A DNA stretch of 64,000 nucleotides from Opisthorchis felineus (GCA_004794785.1 SJOL01009403.1:920155-984154), one strand, 5' to 3'; positions 1 through 11,075 are shown, counted from the first letter of the stretch. Notes: generated by a model not told the origin, from the letters alone. Numbers and translations: made by a program.

Positions 1-662
1 GGATGTTTGGTGTGGAGAACCACAGCCTGAAATTTTAACCAGAGTAATGTACTACAGCAAACTGATTAGTCCGAAGCCACAGGCGCTCACTTTGCTATGC
101 TCCTAGCGATCACCATCCATTACCAGGAATATTTGTAGACCTGGAGCTTTCAACAGTTGATTCAAGGCGAAAAATGGAAGTGCTCTTATTCCACTGAAAA
201 GCATCCGTGTAATACCACACCTCCTCTCTAATAGAAATCGGGTTGAGCTAAGCTATAGGTTGACTTTGGTTGATCTTTATCTAATATTCGTAGTACTATC
301 TAGGATATTCGGTCCTGAGTGTTTACGAACCAATATTTAGCCTTCTTTAAGTTCACACAGAGCTGACCCGCAAGACTCACTTCGTTTTTTGCCAAATGAA
401 TGATCTCGCATCAAAGATCGGGTGAGCACAGCTCAAACGCGACTATTTTCTACATACAAAACATTTACTTCAGTGGTAAACCAAGGGAAGTACATTCAGG
501 TAAGTGGAGAAGAGCGGATGTTGCCAGTAACCTTTCCTGCATTATATAATGAAAGCAAGCAGAAGCAGAAACAACTTAATGGTGATGAGGATGCCAGATC
601 AGGTAAAAATATACAAGCAGGCTACACCGATTGACGATTGGTCCTGCCCCTATATGTGTTAA
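1..662. other. No recognised feature
   Basis: Only short open frames without recognisable motifs. The 70-residue plus-strand frame at 422-634 has no known domain and no convincing splice context, so it is not called. Confidence 0.5.
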
Positions 663-845
663 TCTAGATGGTGTGTTTTACCGGGAAAGATCAGATTAAG
701 ACTGATGACCGAGGCGGTAGAAATCGCCAAGCATCTCAGTGTTAACAGAATAGAAGGCGTGGGACGGCGTGTGGAGAACGGTTTTGGATCAGTGGAGCTG
801 ACACGTGTTGGTGTGCGGTTATCAGAAGGAGGAGTCATCATCTGA
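663..845 (+). CDS. Possible terminal exon, unrecognised
   Basis: An open frame of 60 codons runs from 663 to a stop at 843-845. Its codons are rich in G or C at third positions compared with neighbouring DNA, and the translated text (charged, amphipathic, e.g. TEAVEIAKHLSVNRIEGVG) reads like a real protein rather than random translation. The first in-frame Met is well inside the frame, and an AG at about 664-667 could serve as a splice acceptor, so a last exon is more likely than a complete gene. I do not recognise the family. It could equally be a fragment of an old repeat. There is no neighbouring gene to help. Confidence 0.25.
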   Translation, partial: SRWCVLPGKIRLRLMTEAVEIAKHLSVNRIEGVGRRVENGFGSVELTRVGVRLSEGGVII

Positions 846-3138
846 ATTCCACTTAACCTCCACCCCCTTCACTCCCCCCAACTAAATTGACGCAACACTC
901 ACAAGCCCACAAAGACCAACGAAGTCTACCAGTGGCACCCACGGTGAATCATCAATTGAAGCACCTTGAAGTGGAAGATTAAGAAACCAAATACGATCGA
1001 AACTAATTTGTAACTCCCCCAAGCCATCAACGCAAGATTTTGGCAACCACACTAACCGACAAGAGCCGTTAATTGACACTCAACTCTGATCTGGTGCGCT
1101 AATCTGAAGACGACATACTGATTGGTTCTCCGTCTGCCTTAAAACCTGGCCAACTTGGCCTGACGAAGCTTTTGTGTCAAGAGTGAAAATTTGCCTAATT
1201 AAAAACTACCGATTGTTTACCAAGCCCTTCTGAAACAGACTAAGTGTGGTTTGAATGTAGTACGATGCATAAAATAAAAAAATGAACAGATAAGAACTAC
1301 CACGACTGGGTCACGAGTGACACTACCGAGTGACGTTACCCATATTGTCTCAAAGAAGCAGTAGCTCACTAAAAATACGATCACTGAATTTAAATCAGTC
1401 GGTTTATTGAACCGATGATAGCTTGTCTGCTACCCTCAGCTAAGCCTCGGGACGAGTGGAGCCTAGTAGTGCACCAATGAGAACCGGAAATCAGCCGACA
1501 TGTTTTTGACACGCTAAGGTTCTAATACCATTGCACTGTGTTTGTGCTGCACCAGAACTAGACGAAGCGACCAACAAAAATACGGACGGAATCAAGCAAG
1601 GCACTTATGGTCGTGATCGCCATAAAGTAGCCTTGCCTGAAAAAATGTCACTATAGAAGGTGGAGTAGTAACCAGAAAACATAAGTAGATTAGCAGAACT
1701 CTGCAAGAACCTTCATCATTAGAGGGATAGAGAGAAGGGGCACTGAGTACGTCAACTTCAGTGAGTTTCGGCTCGCAATATAGCGAACTGAATCGAAGTT
1801 AAATCCATTTCGTATTCTATATTGTGAAATTTCATGGGATTTGGATTTTTTTGAGTGAGATCTTCTAGGCATCTGGTTGTTCTTTTTTTGCACAACCGTC
1901 GAAAAAGACAATCTCCTACCTAGTAATTCGAATGAATGTCCTTATTTCGTCGTTCTGTTCACAGAACCGTTAGTCTGGTCTCGTGTATCCAAAGAGGCAA
2001 AATAGCATATCAGCAAAAAATGGCATATTAGCTATAAATTCCATATAGCCAAATTTCAGTGAGTCAATTGACTTAAAGTTCCGTACGATGTGAGCAACTC
2101 ATACATTTTCAATCAAATGGAAAATGTTTGGGACCGATTGGGTAGTCATCGTTTCCGAGAGGTGGTTTCATCTGGAATCTCAAAAACAGCACATAGTTTG
2201 CCTGTAAGGATGGGCTCAGCAAGCTCCCAAAGCAACCTAAACTATTTGGGAGGTTATGAACCGGCTGGGAATGGCAAAAGGCGACTAGGCTCACGTACAA
2301 GGAACAAATAACAACTGGGAACCTCCAGGCATATGCACAGGAAAGTACCGATTAACTACCTGTATGCTGTGGCCATGATATTAAAGCCCACTGTATGACG
2401 GAACCCGAACATGCGAGTGAATAACCTCATGAAGGTGCGTACAGGTGAGTAAACTCTTGACACTCACCAAACAAATGGCTGTCGCACATGCAGAGGTATG
2501 GAACAGTCCCTCCAAGTGAGTGATAATCTGCCTTCTGCCCTGCCTGGGTTCAAACAAGCTATGTACTGGAAATACACGGTTATTCGGGTTAGGGTCAGTT
2601 TCCCATCACGTGCGAATGGCTATGCTCCACACTCCGTTGACCCTGACCAGAACTCACGACCAGTTTGATGAAATCATGTTGCTTTTTCGAATGTCTGAAT
2701 CAGCACGACTAGAACCCATGTACAGTCACATAACGAGTGGGCGAAAAAGTGCCTCAGGGAATACGCACTGTGATGTGATAGCATAAAATTCAGCCTCGGA
2801 CAGATATCTACTACTTTCGGCTACACAGCTACCGAAGGCCACGGCGCAATGTATGGTTTACGACAATCTAGCTCTCAGCTGAACAGCAACACACACGCAA
2901 GACAGCACTGCCTTCCAGGTGATCGGGGACAACTGGACAGGTAGTTTACTTCGTTGAATCCGTTTGACCCTCAGTCAAATAAACAGTCAAATTATTTTGT
3001 GTAAAACGCGGTGGACCGCTGTATACAGGCGAGACGATCAAAAATGATACCATGAAAGACGTGCTCGAATTTGCATGATTATGAAACTCCCGACACTAAG
3101 TATATAAAATAGTGTGTATATAGTATATTTAAAATAGT
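846..3138. other. No recognised gene; AT-rich mini-duplication
   Basis: No supportable gene. At about 3095-3138 a short imperfect tandem duplication of an AT-rich motif (tatataaaatagtg and a diverged copy) lies directly before the hairpin repeat unit. Confidence 0.45.
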
Positions 3139-3147
3139 GTTGTAACT

Positions 3148-3230
3148 TCACAAACGAGAGATTCAGCTGGGTTCCAGGTGAGTCTCTCGCAAAACCAAAT
3201 TTGTATGCAAATGAGTGTATTTCGCTAAAA
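3148..3230 (+). mobile_element. ~80-bp hairpin repeat unit, copy 1, with target duplication
   Basis: First of five copies of a short interspersed unit in this window. The 9-bp sequence gttgtaact occurs on both sides (3139-3147 and 3231-3239), as expected for a target-site duplication, which defines an 83-bp insert. Positions 3155-3189 form a strong hairpin: outer arms CGAGAGA and TCTCTCG, inner arms CTGG and CCAG, loop GTT, one G-G mismatch. A second small hairpin, ATTTG/CAAAT, follows. The hairpin contains a consensus 5' splice donor, CAG followed by GTGAGT. There is no protein-coding capacity. It may be a non-autonomous retro-inserted RNA or a fragment of a larger element. Confidence 0.7.
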
Positions 3231-3600
3231 GTTGTAACTGCTTTATAAGTGACATTCAGTTACGACGGTATGGTTTCGAAATAGGTGGAGTAAAAAACAT
3301 CATAGATATTTTAGTAGTGACAGCAGATTGATACAGTTTGTGAGGCATGGTGGCACCTCGAAAGGTCAACAACTTTAGGCACATCCTTAACTCATGACTG
3401 ACGCTTAAGTACTGTTCAGCCGCACTGGAATACTGCAGGTCGACTGATGTTCTTATATGACTGAGTTTTGGTTTTTGTTCCCGGCAGGTTCGCTAGTCCT
3501 AAGCGAATGTAGTAAAGAATAAACTGTATTTTGTGTTCAGCTAACTGTGTATCAGACTTGTCGAGATTGGTAATGGAGGCCACAAGGGACGGTGGGTATA

Positions 3601-3660
3601 GACGTAATACGACCGGTTTCGCACTTCTGGGGATTCATCAGGTAGGCACAATCCACGAGT
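3601..3660 (-). ncRNA. Hammerhead-ribozyme-like repeat relic, copy H1
   Basis: Read on the minus strand, this contains the invariant hammerhead core blocks in the right order: CTGATGA (3635-3641), a short stem-loop segment, then GAAAC (3616-3620) followed by CGGTC, after which cleavage would occur (between 3611 and 3610). Stem II is degraded here (ATCC facing GTGC), but related copies at 5.3, 5.48, 9.55 and 43.06 kb give a family form with a perfect GCCC/GGGC stem and a CAAGAA loop. Stem III would be only ACC/GGT with no loop, the very short stem III known from retroelement hammerheads that act as dimers. This copy is probably inactive. Confidence 0.5.
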
Positions 3661-3699
3661 TTCTTGTCAAAACCAAATTGATATGCAGACGGACGGTGG

Positions 3700-4185
3700 G
3701 TACTTACACGTGGCGACAGATTGTATGCTGACTTGCACGGGCCCATGTTTGTTAGCAAAAGAATTAGTCGTGTGCGTCTATGGGGTGTATTTTCTGTCGA
3801 ATATTCTGTCATAATGGTAAGTTCTCTAGAAACTTGCAGCAGAAACACTCATCACATGGAAGGACTTAGGACGGCAGTCGTGGGCATCGCGGAATTCACT
3901 TAAACGAGTTAGCAGTAAGCAGCAATGAAAGATGTCACATATCCCGAAGTATGCCTGTTTGTGCACTCAATTCGGACCAGCCTTGATGGCGTTCCATACC
4001 TTCTGGGAATTTTATAAAGTCGGAATTACTAGCAAACTCAATGAACAGCTGCCACGGGTGATTCATTTTAAAAAGTTGGAGGACAAAGTTTACCGGGTTT
4101 AGGACGTCTGGTGTGTGACAAAGCTAAGCAGTCAGCATCATGCTCGAAGGTACAGTCGGGCACCAGCCGAAAATGTAACCACAGC
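3700..4185. other. No recognised feature
   Basis: Nothing supportable is seen in this stretch. Confidence 0.4.
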
Positions 4186-4189
4186 AGGT

Positions 4190-4267
4190 GCTCTGATGTT
4201 AGTACGGCAGTGAAACAGTAGTGTCAACACTGATGTTGCTGTCTTTGATGATGATGATGATGATGAT
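4190..4267 (+). repeat. LINE family A 3' tail with (GAT)7
   Basis: This matches the end of the LINE at 52.3-54.0 kb: a cggcagtgaa block, then caacactgatg, a tgctgtc block, and a terminal microsatellite. Here GAT is repeated seven times (4247-4267); the copy at 54024-54035 has four. A non-coding 3' end finishing in short tandem repeats is typical of RTE and CR1-type non-LTR elements, and extreme 5' truncation to a bare tail is the usual fate of such insertions. Confidence 0.65.
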
Positions 4268-4967
4268 GTTCTGATGTTATCATAGTTCCATGGGTGATAT
4301 TCTGTTCAGTTACCCGAATTCTACAAAGATGATAACAGCTGTTGAAACTAACATGTTCGGTCTTCATGTCGAAATTGCCAGTTCAAGCAACAAGGCGTCT
4401 AACAGTAGCACAAGGAATCGAAACATCCGCTGGAATAAATTAGTGGACATAGTACCACAAACGTATGTTACAGATCACCTAAAAAGTGTTGATAACTGTA
4501 CCTTTAATTGTGCTTTTCAGGAAACCGCCCATTCGTTTTTCCTTACACCTTTCCGTAGGCGAAAAACAAGTGTCATATGGATTAGCTCACCACACAATTC
4601 ATTCGGTCTCACGGGGCAGCTTAATAGGGGGGTGTTTATTTTTCAAAAGCATTCTTCTAGTTTTTCGAATGGAAGGTGATAAAGTGAGCAGCCAAAAAGG
4701 GGGTAATGTTGTCAGAATACCTCGAAAAGTTCAGACGACAGTTCTATGACACCATTAAAGTAGAGCAGCGGGGCTTCTCACCTGTTTGAGTTTCTGAGAG
4801 AGTTCACAAAAAGAAGGGTTCCTCACAGACTGTCAACAACCTAATACAATTTCACCCAGCTATGTACAATTAATAGATTTTGACATATATACATAATAAC
4901 AATCCGTGGTAGTAAAATTAACGATAATAAAAACTGTTATTGATAACCGACTGTGTTTTAGCTTGAG

Positions 4968-5001
4968 TCGACACTGATGTCATGCTGTCGATGATGATGA
5001 T
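4968..5001 (+). repeat. LINE family A 3' tail with (GAT)4
   Basis: A second bare LINE A tail: cgacactgatgtcatgctgt followed by four GAT units (4990-5001), nearly identical to 54003-54035. It lies 0.7 kb downstream of the tail at 4190-4267 in the same orientation. No gene is recognised between them. Confidence 0.65.
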
Positions 5002-5227
5002 GGTGTTATATATCGAAGATTTTACATGGTAAGTGAAGTTAATCTGTGTACAAGCCCCACTGAAACTCTCAAAAATATCCTTACACATGAACGCCATCTA
5101 TGTAGCATTGGTCGAATTCTTATAAACATTCTGGCCAACAGGAAAACAAAGTTGTTTTGTCAAGCTCAAACTGTACACTGTGTCAAAGTCTCGTCAAAGC
5201 AGCAAAGGTGTATAAAAGTAATACACT

Positions 5228-5520
5228 ACTCATGAGGTTGCTGAAAATTCTTCGACAGCCCCGACCGATTTCGCCCTTCTTGAGGAGCAGCCCCCGAGTT
5301 TCCGTCAACCTTATGTGCTACTTGAACCCAAACTGCACGAAAATAGAGAAGTACACTCATTTGCAAACCAAGTTGGTTTTGCGGGAGACTCACCTGGAAC
5401 CCAGCTGAATATCTCATTTATGATATTCAAGTGAAAAATAAGGTTGACGGAAACTCGGAGACTGTGCCTACCTAATGAGCCCCAAGAAGGGCTGTCGAAG
5501 AATTTCAGCAACCTTATGAA
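5228..5520. repeat. Foldback element: head-to-head hammerhead-like arms around a hairpin unit
   Basis: Two arms, about 5230-5326 and 5430-5518, are reverse complements of one another with indels: both carry gaggttgctgaaa / ataaggttgctgaaa outer ends, an ttcttcgacagcc block and a ccgagtttccgtcaacctta inner block. The left arm read on the minus strand keeps the hammerhead blocks GGGC-GAAAT-CGGTC (5263-5276) but has lost CTGATGA. The right arm on the plus strand keeps CTAATGA-GCCC-CAAGAA-GGGC (5472-5492) but has lost GAAAC. The loop holds a minus-strand copy of the ~80-bp hairpin unit (about 5345-5412). Head-to-head terminal repeats bearing hammerheads are known for Penelope-like elements; that assignment is inference, since no reverse transcriptase is present. 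Confidence 0.65.
5345..5412 (-). mobile_element. ~80-bp hairpin repeat unit, copy 2 (inverted, in foldback loop)
   Basis: On the minus strand this matches the unit at 3148-3230 across the hairpin and the conserved tail (cctggaacccagctgaat and acactcatttgcaaac on the plus strand). The inner hairpin arms and the CAG-GTGAGT donor-like motif are intact; the outer stem has several substitutions. No clear target duplication was found. Confidence 0.6.
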
Positions 5521-5616
5521 TAGTGTATTACGTCAATACATGTATCGCGATGTCTCGAATATCGTGCCAACTGAAACATGAGGCGGTCTGGTGCAGCACA
5601 TTCAGTTACTTAAACA

Positions 5617-5690
5617 TCACAAACGAGAGATTCAGCTGGGTTCCAGGTAAGTTTCCCGCAAAACCAAATTGGTTAGCAAAAGCTGTACTT
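5617..5690 (+). mobile_element. ~80-bp hairpin repeat unit, copy 3
   Basis: This matches copy 1 through the hairpin. The internal donor-like motif here is CAG-GTAAGT. The right end is diverged. The flanks tacttaaacat (left, about 5607-5617) and tactttagacat (right, about 5686-5697) look like an aged target duplication. The sequence upstream (about 5520-5616) is probably part of the same larger repeat family as the foldback. Confidence 0.55.
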
Positions 5691-5699
5691 TAGACATAA

Positions 5700-6327
5700 T
5701 GGCGACCATGAAGAAAAGAATTTTGGACAGTCAAATTAGGGGACATATTCCCCCACCAGAATGACACTCTTTTATAGTGCTCATCCTCCTTTTGACAAAC
5801 CTTCCAGCGGAACTATGCAAAATCAGTGGGAAATTTATCGTGCGAGATCATAACTTTGCTAACCATTACAGTGGCCAAGTTTTGCGCACTTCCCCTTCAC
5901 AAAAGACCATTACCAGTGGATTATTTGTCAGCATTCTCAAGGCCCTATTGTTGAAAAAAAAACGAGCAACCACCGGGATAGTTAAGATAATATGTTCGAT
6001 AGCAGAGATGCAGATAGAGACGATTGTCAGGTTAGTTGAACTGCTAGCCTTTTTTGTGTAAACCACCTCCCTAAAGGGACCGGTTACATTGCTCAGTGGA
6101 TGGAATAACCCAGGAGAGACAGCTAACTCCGAGACAAAAATCTTCAGGATTGGCGTTGAGCAAAGGCCATTCGATTGGATGATATGGACGCGGAGATGGT
6201 TTTCTTCATCGAAATTTCTGAGCTATGGACTGTGGCATACACGGGATATGAAATGACCATGATTGCGCTTCTCTGAGAATGCATGCACAAATCATTGTTG
6301 TTATTCTTCGCATTCACTTCAACCCAT
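5700..6327. other. No recognised feature
   Basis: A 94-codon open frame at 5777-6061 has no recognisable motif and no repeat match in the window; it is not called. Confidence 0.4.
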
Positions 6328-6485
6328 GCAGCTGTAACACCCATTCCGTGCCTGGCTACCATTCCACCCAAAGGAAGCACTAGGACTAAGATACTACCGG
6401 ATTTCCCAAGCCTAGATAGGGGCACTTGAGATGCAGAAGTTGGGACGAACAACGAAACTTCCGGTCAGTGATTTCGAACCTTACC
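6328..6485 (-). repeat. tRNA-derived SINE, diverged copy
   Basis: This aligns over its length with the SINE copies at 12.7, 17.6, 41.3 and 43.1 kb. Shared blocks on the plus strand include gcagctgtaacacc, a ggaagcac block, cccaagcctagatagggg and cttccggtcagtga. The element is transcribed from the minus strand; its B-box region (around 6452-6475) is mutated. Many substitutions and no clear target duplication indicate an old insertion. Confidence 0.7.
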
Positions 6486-9400
6486 GACAGTCGCCAGGAT
6501 TCCAACTTTTCTTCACAGAACGAGAAGGTAAAAACATCAGTTCTCGAGGACCCTGCGTAGGACACGCCAGACTATCAGATGATATGGTAGAAATCAGTTT
6601 GAATAGCAAAAGTCCACCATAAAAAGGTGAAATAAGCTTTTATGATTTTGGCATACACCCGTGAACGCAACGAATGTAGCTTCTCATGCACAAACAGTAA
6701 CCGGCTTTTACAGGACGAAATCCCAAGCAAATTAAAGATTTCTTTCTTCAAAAATGTCCTATCCATTTCCAAAAATAACCTGGTGCTTCAAACTCGAATG
6801 ATCATTCACAACCGTCGGAAACTGGATTCCTTTTTATTCAGTTAAAGATAGGAGGTAGGCAGTTAGTTTTGATTGATGAATATGTACTGAAAACTTTTGG
6901 AGATTGAAACTGATTCAAATGCGTTACGTTCGCATCCTCAGGCTTAGGCATTTTATATTCGAAAAAAATTGACGCCGTCTTTTTCAAAAGGCTGAACTAT
7001 ACGTGCAAATTCATAAATAAAATCCGCACTTAAGGTGCAGTCACTGAATTTATAAAACATGTGTATTGGTTTTTGTGGAAGTGCTTCACTGATGGACTTA
7101 TGAACAATAGGTTTTCCCCTCAAGGGTGTACCGTTTATCTTCGTTATAACGTCACCCACATTTTCTCGAAGAGGGGCGGTGAGCAAGCTAGGAAACCTTT
7201 CTTCAGAGTGCCGTATCCAATCCCTCAGTTTCTTTAAACGAAAACGGTGGCCAAGGTTTCTGCAGCATTGTTTCAGGTGAGACATACTCGGCGCACAAAA
7301 ACTATTCCTCGATTTTGGATTGGACAGCGCCCTGTTTGTCCTTGTTTGGAGTTAGGAATCAAAGCAAACTGTGATTATCAGGCTCGTTCTTATGTTGCTA
7401 TTCTTCATGGTCTGACGTTCGTAATCTTTGGAAAATTGTAACTTTTTTATACAGCTTCTCTCGTATGACGTAAGCTTGGTTTGCTTACCGACACACCCGA
7501 CTGATCATTACTCTTGTCGTCCTCTATGAAACCGATAATGTCTTTGCCTTGGATGTCTCGTTCACTTTTCACTCGTTCGTATCCACTGTAGTGAATGCCA
7601 GCTGTCAGTGGACCAGAAATATCGTTCTTGAACTTCTACATGAGCATTGCTGCAACTCTCCAAGACCCACTGGTAACATCTGACCGACAGTGTGACGCAG
7701 TCATCCCTTGTCGCACACACACCTTCACTTTTGTGCTAATATCTCGTATGAAGGACTGATGTTTGCCGTAAAACTGCACTAATTCAAGTTTTTCACAAAT
7801 TGGCCGTGTTTGTGACACCTTCCACACGTCGCCGGAATCTCGGTGACTTACGCGAACAAAAATAATCTTACACGAACCTATAGCAGTTTCAGTCTGTATT
7901 TGCACGTCTTTTTCTCTTAAAACATCAGACGATCACACCCCATCCATGTATGCCACCTATATGCACCATCATATCAGACCAGTTTAAATGTGTATATGTC
8001 TAATGGTTGGCAAACTAAGAAAATCAATACAGTATTTTATTAGCTTCCTGGTAGGGCCGTTGGTGGCAGTTGCTATCACCTAGTTACTGACTCCTGTGGT
8101 CTCGGTGACGAACTGGGCTGGATTTAGGTGTCGGATGGTGGAATTCGAGGGGACGACAGCATAATAAAGGGTACACTAAAAACCTGGTCGCGTAAGTGCA
8201 CAAGTAATCAGAGGTGAGAATATGGTTATGACGACCGATGGCGTAACGAACATTCCACTTTCGTTTCAAAAAAACCAAAATGGTATTGGGACAGCATTCT
8301 ACATTCTACATGTGGCTTTGTCAATCCAGATCATTCCACTTGAGCATAAAGCGCGTAACCAAGTACCACTGCACGTCCCTGGTTTAAAGGAAGAACGTTA
8401 CGTTTGCAGCGCCCACTAAACTGTTATGGACGATAGGAAAAGGCTTCTTTGCACGCATGCTGTACCACTGAGTTTGACAAACACTGCACACCACATTACT
8501 TGTTGGACGAAACATGCTCACAGATAGCCAGTTGAGCTGCCCCTTTCACTTATGCCTACTCATATAACTATGTTAGGAGTGTACACCACTTCTCGATAGC
8601 TCTGCTATTTGTTTATCTGGAGTACGTTACCAGGTTACAGAATTTGTGACACTAGCTGATATCACTTGTTCTTCTCAGCGTGGTGATTTATTGACTATTC
8701 ACACTTACTTGAATATATGTGATTAGTTGTACCGCTTTCCGCCCAAGGTACCCGCACAGATGAACGTAGTCTGGATTCCTCTGTCATCATGCTTAGGGGA
8801 GGCAGAGACCCACAACTAGCCAAGCGACAGGTATTTTGCATCACAAAAAACAGCACTCGTCAGTTCAGGGAACGAACGCATTAGTGAGTCCGGAGATCAC
8901 TGATGTGCCTACGAAAACTGGGATGCCCTGAATTGCAACAGAGCTGGATAGCCATAGAGAGTGTAGTTCGGTAAACGTGAAAAAAGCAAATGATTCTAAA
9001 AAGCTCGTACTGGGCGAACTGGACCAGTGGATAAGACCTCAACAGAGCTTAATGTTTGCCACTAAGTGAATGCAACTGCACAATCAGACCTTAGGGTGTT
9101 CTCCAATTTCCGAAATGTAGCTCACCTTGAAAAGCCTTATGAATTTGATAAAATTTGACCGTTAACGAATGAGGAATTTTCTGTAATGCGACTGGCATAC
9201 GCGTGATAGTAGATATCACGCCTTCCATAGAGCAGTTAATCTATAATTTCCAAAACGAATTATTTATTTATTCGTTATCAAACCATGAAACTCCAGTTGT
9301 TCAAACCTCAAACACCGTTAGATGAAGATTTTTTGGTGAACATTTTTTGAAACAGTAATGGCCTGGATATTGATTACTCTCTTATTTTCGAGAGTGAAAT

Positions 9401-9507
9401 TCTTTACCTCGGGATGCTACGAGGATTCTTTGTTCTGCTTCAAGCTGCCACAACGGTTCAGCTGAATGAACATACCCTGTTGTTGTCTAGACGTGACATA
9501 CTAATCA
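6486..9507. other. No recognised gene or repeat
   Basis: Several frames of 60-110 codons occur (for example minus 6953-7285 and 7636-7905), but none shows a recognisable domain, splice structure or repeat relation. Confidence 0.4.
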
Positions 9508-9590
9508 TAAGGTGGCTGAAAACTCTTTGACAGCCAACCACCTGCTTTGCCCTTCTTGGAGCCCATCAGATAGACGCACTCCCCTTATTG
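9508..9590 (-). repeat. Hammerhead-like repeat relic, copy H5
   Basis: The plus strand reads aaggtggctgaaaac, tttgacagcc, then gcccttcttggagcccatcag, matching the left arm of the foldback at 5.23 kb. On the minus strand the core is CTGATGG (9563-9569) with a GGGC stem strand (9549-9552), but the following GAAAC block is destroyed. It marks a fourth location of this repeat family. Confidence 0.55.
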
Positions 9591-10985
9591 TCTTTTTGTG
9601 ATACCTTGTTGAACCCTCTTCTGTGGTGATGCACCACTACCAGTGAATAACAAACTTAATGAAGTGAGTAGCTAAAGACTAGTAAGTTTATTTTGAAGGT
9701 AATCAATAAACGATATTCACGTGTCACTACACTGTTGGCCGAATCGCCGTCACAAGCCTAACTACCCGTAATACTAAATCCCGCGCAGGGCACAAACAAC
9801 CGACTTCATCAGTACTAAACTCACGCATGCCTCATTTTTAAGCTTGCGAAAATAACCAACAGGATTATCCAGAACAAGCATGTTCCTCAAACAAACATTT
9901 CGTAGTTTGCAACGTTGAAATTGCTTATGAGCTTGTGTGAAGTCAAAAAAGACTTCAGTGGTAATTTACTGTTACTGTAGGTAGATATACGGATGATATC
10001 TTCGTGTTAAAAATGCATCTGGATTAACTGTCTAAAAGTGTAAAAACTTCCCGTTCATCGTCATTTGTCGGCCTTGTGGAGAATCGGTAGGTGGAAGTGA
10101 GCTTACGAATAAGTAACCGGCCGGGTGAAAAACCTTCACATAAGTACAAACATGGCCTGGAATCGTCCAAGAATATATAGCTTGTCAGTCTGCTTTTTCT
10201 AGTTGTCATGCCTCAAAAGGTCATAGTACTACGCTGAGCTTTTTTCTCCCCCGACCGATTTTTCGTGTCAGCCCTGTACATCCTCGTATGTGCGCGGAAG
10301 GGCAGAAAAATTGTTTCAAGGCGCCGGCCTTGTTAAGTTCGATGTACGGTGGCATAAATTAGACTGTCTACGATTCACTCTAGTTATTGTTTACGGTAAT
10401 CTTGCTTCTGTTTATGGCATCGCCTCGCGAAAATGCTGGGCCTCGTTTGTGCCCAGTCTTGAGACGTGCAGTTATTGATGAAAAATGTGTTATCAGATTA
10501 CCTGCACAAGTTTCGAGGTTGGCAATCAGCCATAATCACTAATTGTATTCATTTATATTCATTAAATTAAGGATGAACTAGGCGTTTTAGCTACCGTATC
10601 AGTTGAATCGCGTCATCTGGATAAGAAGGGCAATAATGGTGTTTACTGTACACGAGTCCTTGTCAGGTATTTTGCGTGCAGGACTTGGTGTAATCAGCTG
10701 TTTACACTCATACATTCATCCAACCGCCGGTTAATATACCGAATAAGTTTCCCGATTTGCCGTCAATTCTCATAGAAGACCAGTTAAATCGATGATCAGG
10801 GCTTGCTCGTGAACAAGGACCGATGATTAGTCTGAAAACACAACATTCTCACTATGCATTTGCAATTGGATGATTGCCCGAATATGTAAACAGCGGGATA
10901 GACCAAGACTCGAGCCGTAAATCAGATTCAGCAGCCGAGGAAACTGTTGGACACGTGATCTGGGCAACGGATTCCCTGAAACAGT
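9591..10985. other. No recognised gene
   Basis: Nothing firm. A short stretch at about 10247-10275 (cccccgaccgatttttcgtg) resembles the hammerhead repeat arm at 5261-5275 but is too short to call. Confidence 0.35.
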
Positions 10986-11075
10986 CAACCAAAGGGTCAC
11001 ATGTCCTACCTCTATACTCCCACCTGATGAGTGCAATAAGGACGAAGGCGCTCGTGCGGTCGAACTTTAAGATGT
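10986..11075 (+). ncRNA. Second hammerhead-like motif (H6), degraded
   Basis: Plus strand: CTGATGA (11024-11030), then GTGC-AATAA-GGAC as a stem II with one mismatch, then GAAGG in place of GAAAC (11044-11048), then GCGC-TCGT-GCGG and GTC (11059-11061). The GCGC/GCGG arms with a TCGT loop sit exactly where stem III belongs, and GTC is the usual cleavage triplet. Two substitutions in the GAAAC block probably inactivate it. The stem II form resembles that of the schistosome hammerhead more than the CAAGAA-loop family seen elsewhere in this window. Confidence 0.4.

Noticed and set aside
4290..4679. 129-codon plus-strand open frame between two LINE tails
   Set aside because: No recognisable domain, no homology I can name, and no splice or start context; length alone is not enough in this AT-moderate DNA.
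9790..9815. CTGATGA on the minus strand as a hammerhead
   Set aside because: The following sequence lacks stem II and GAAAC.
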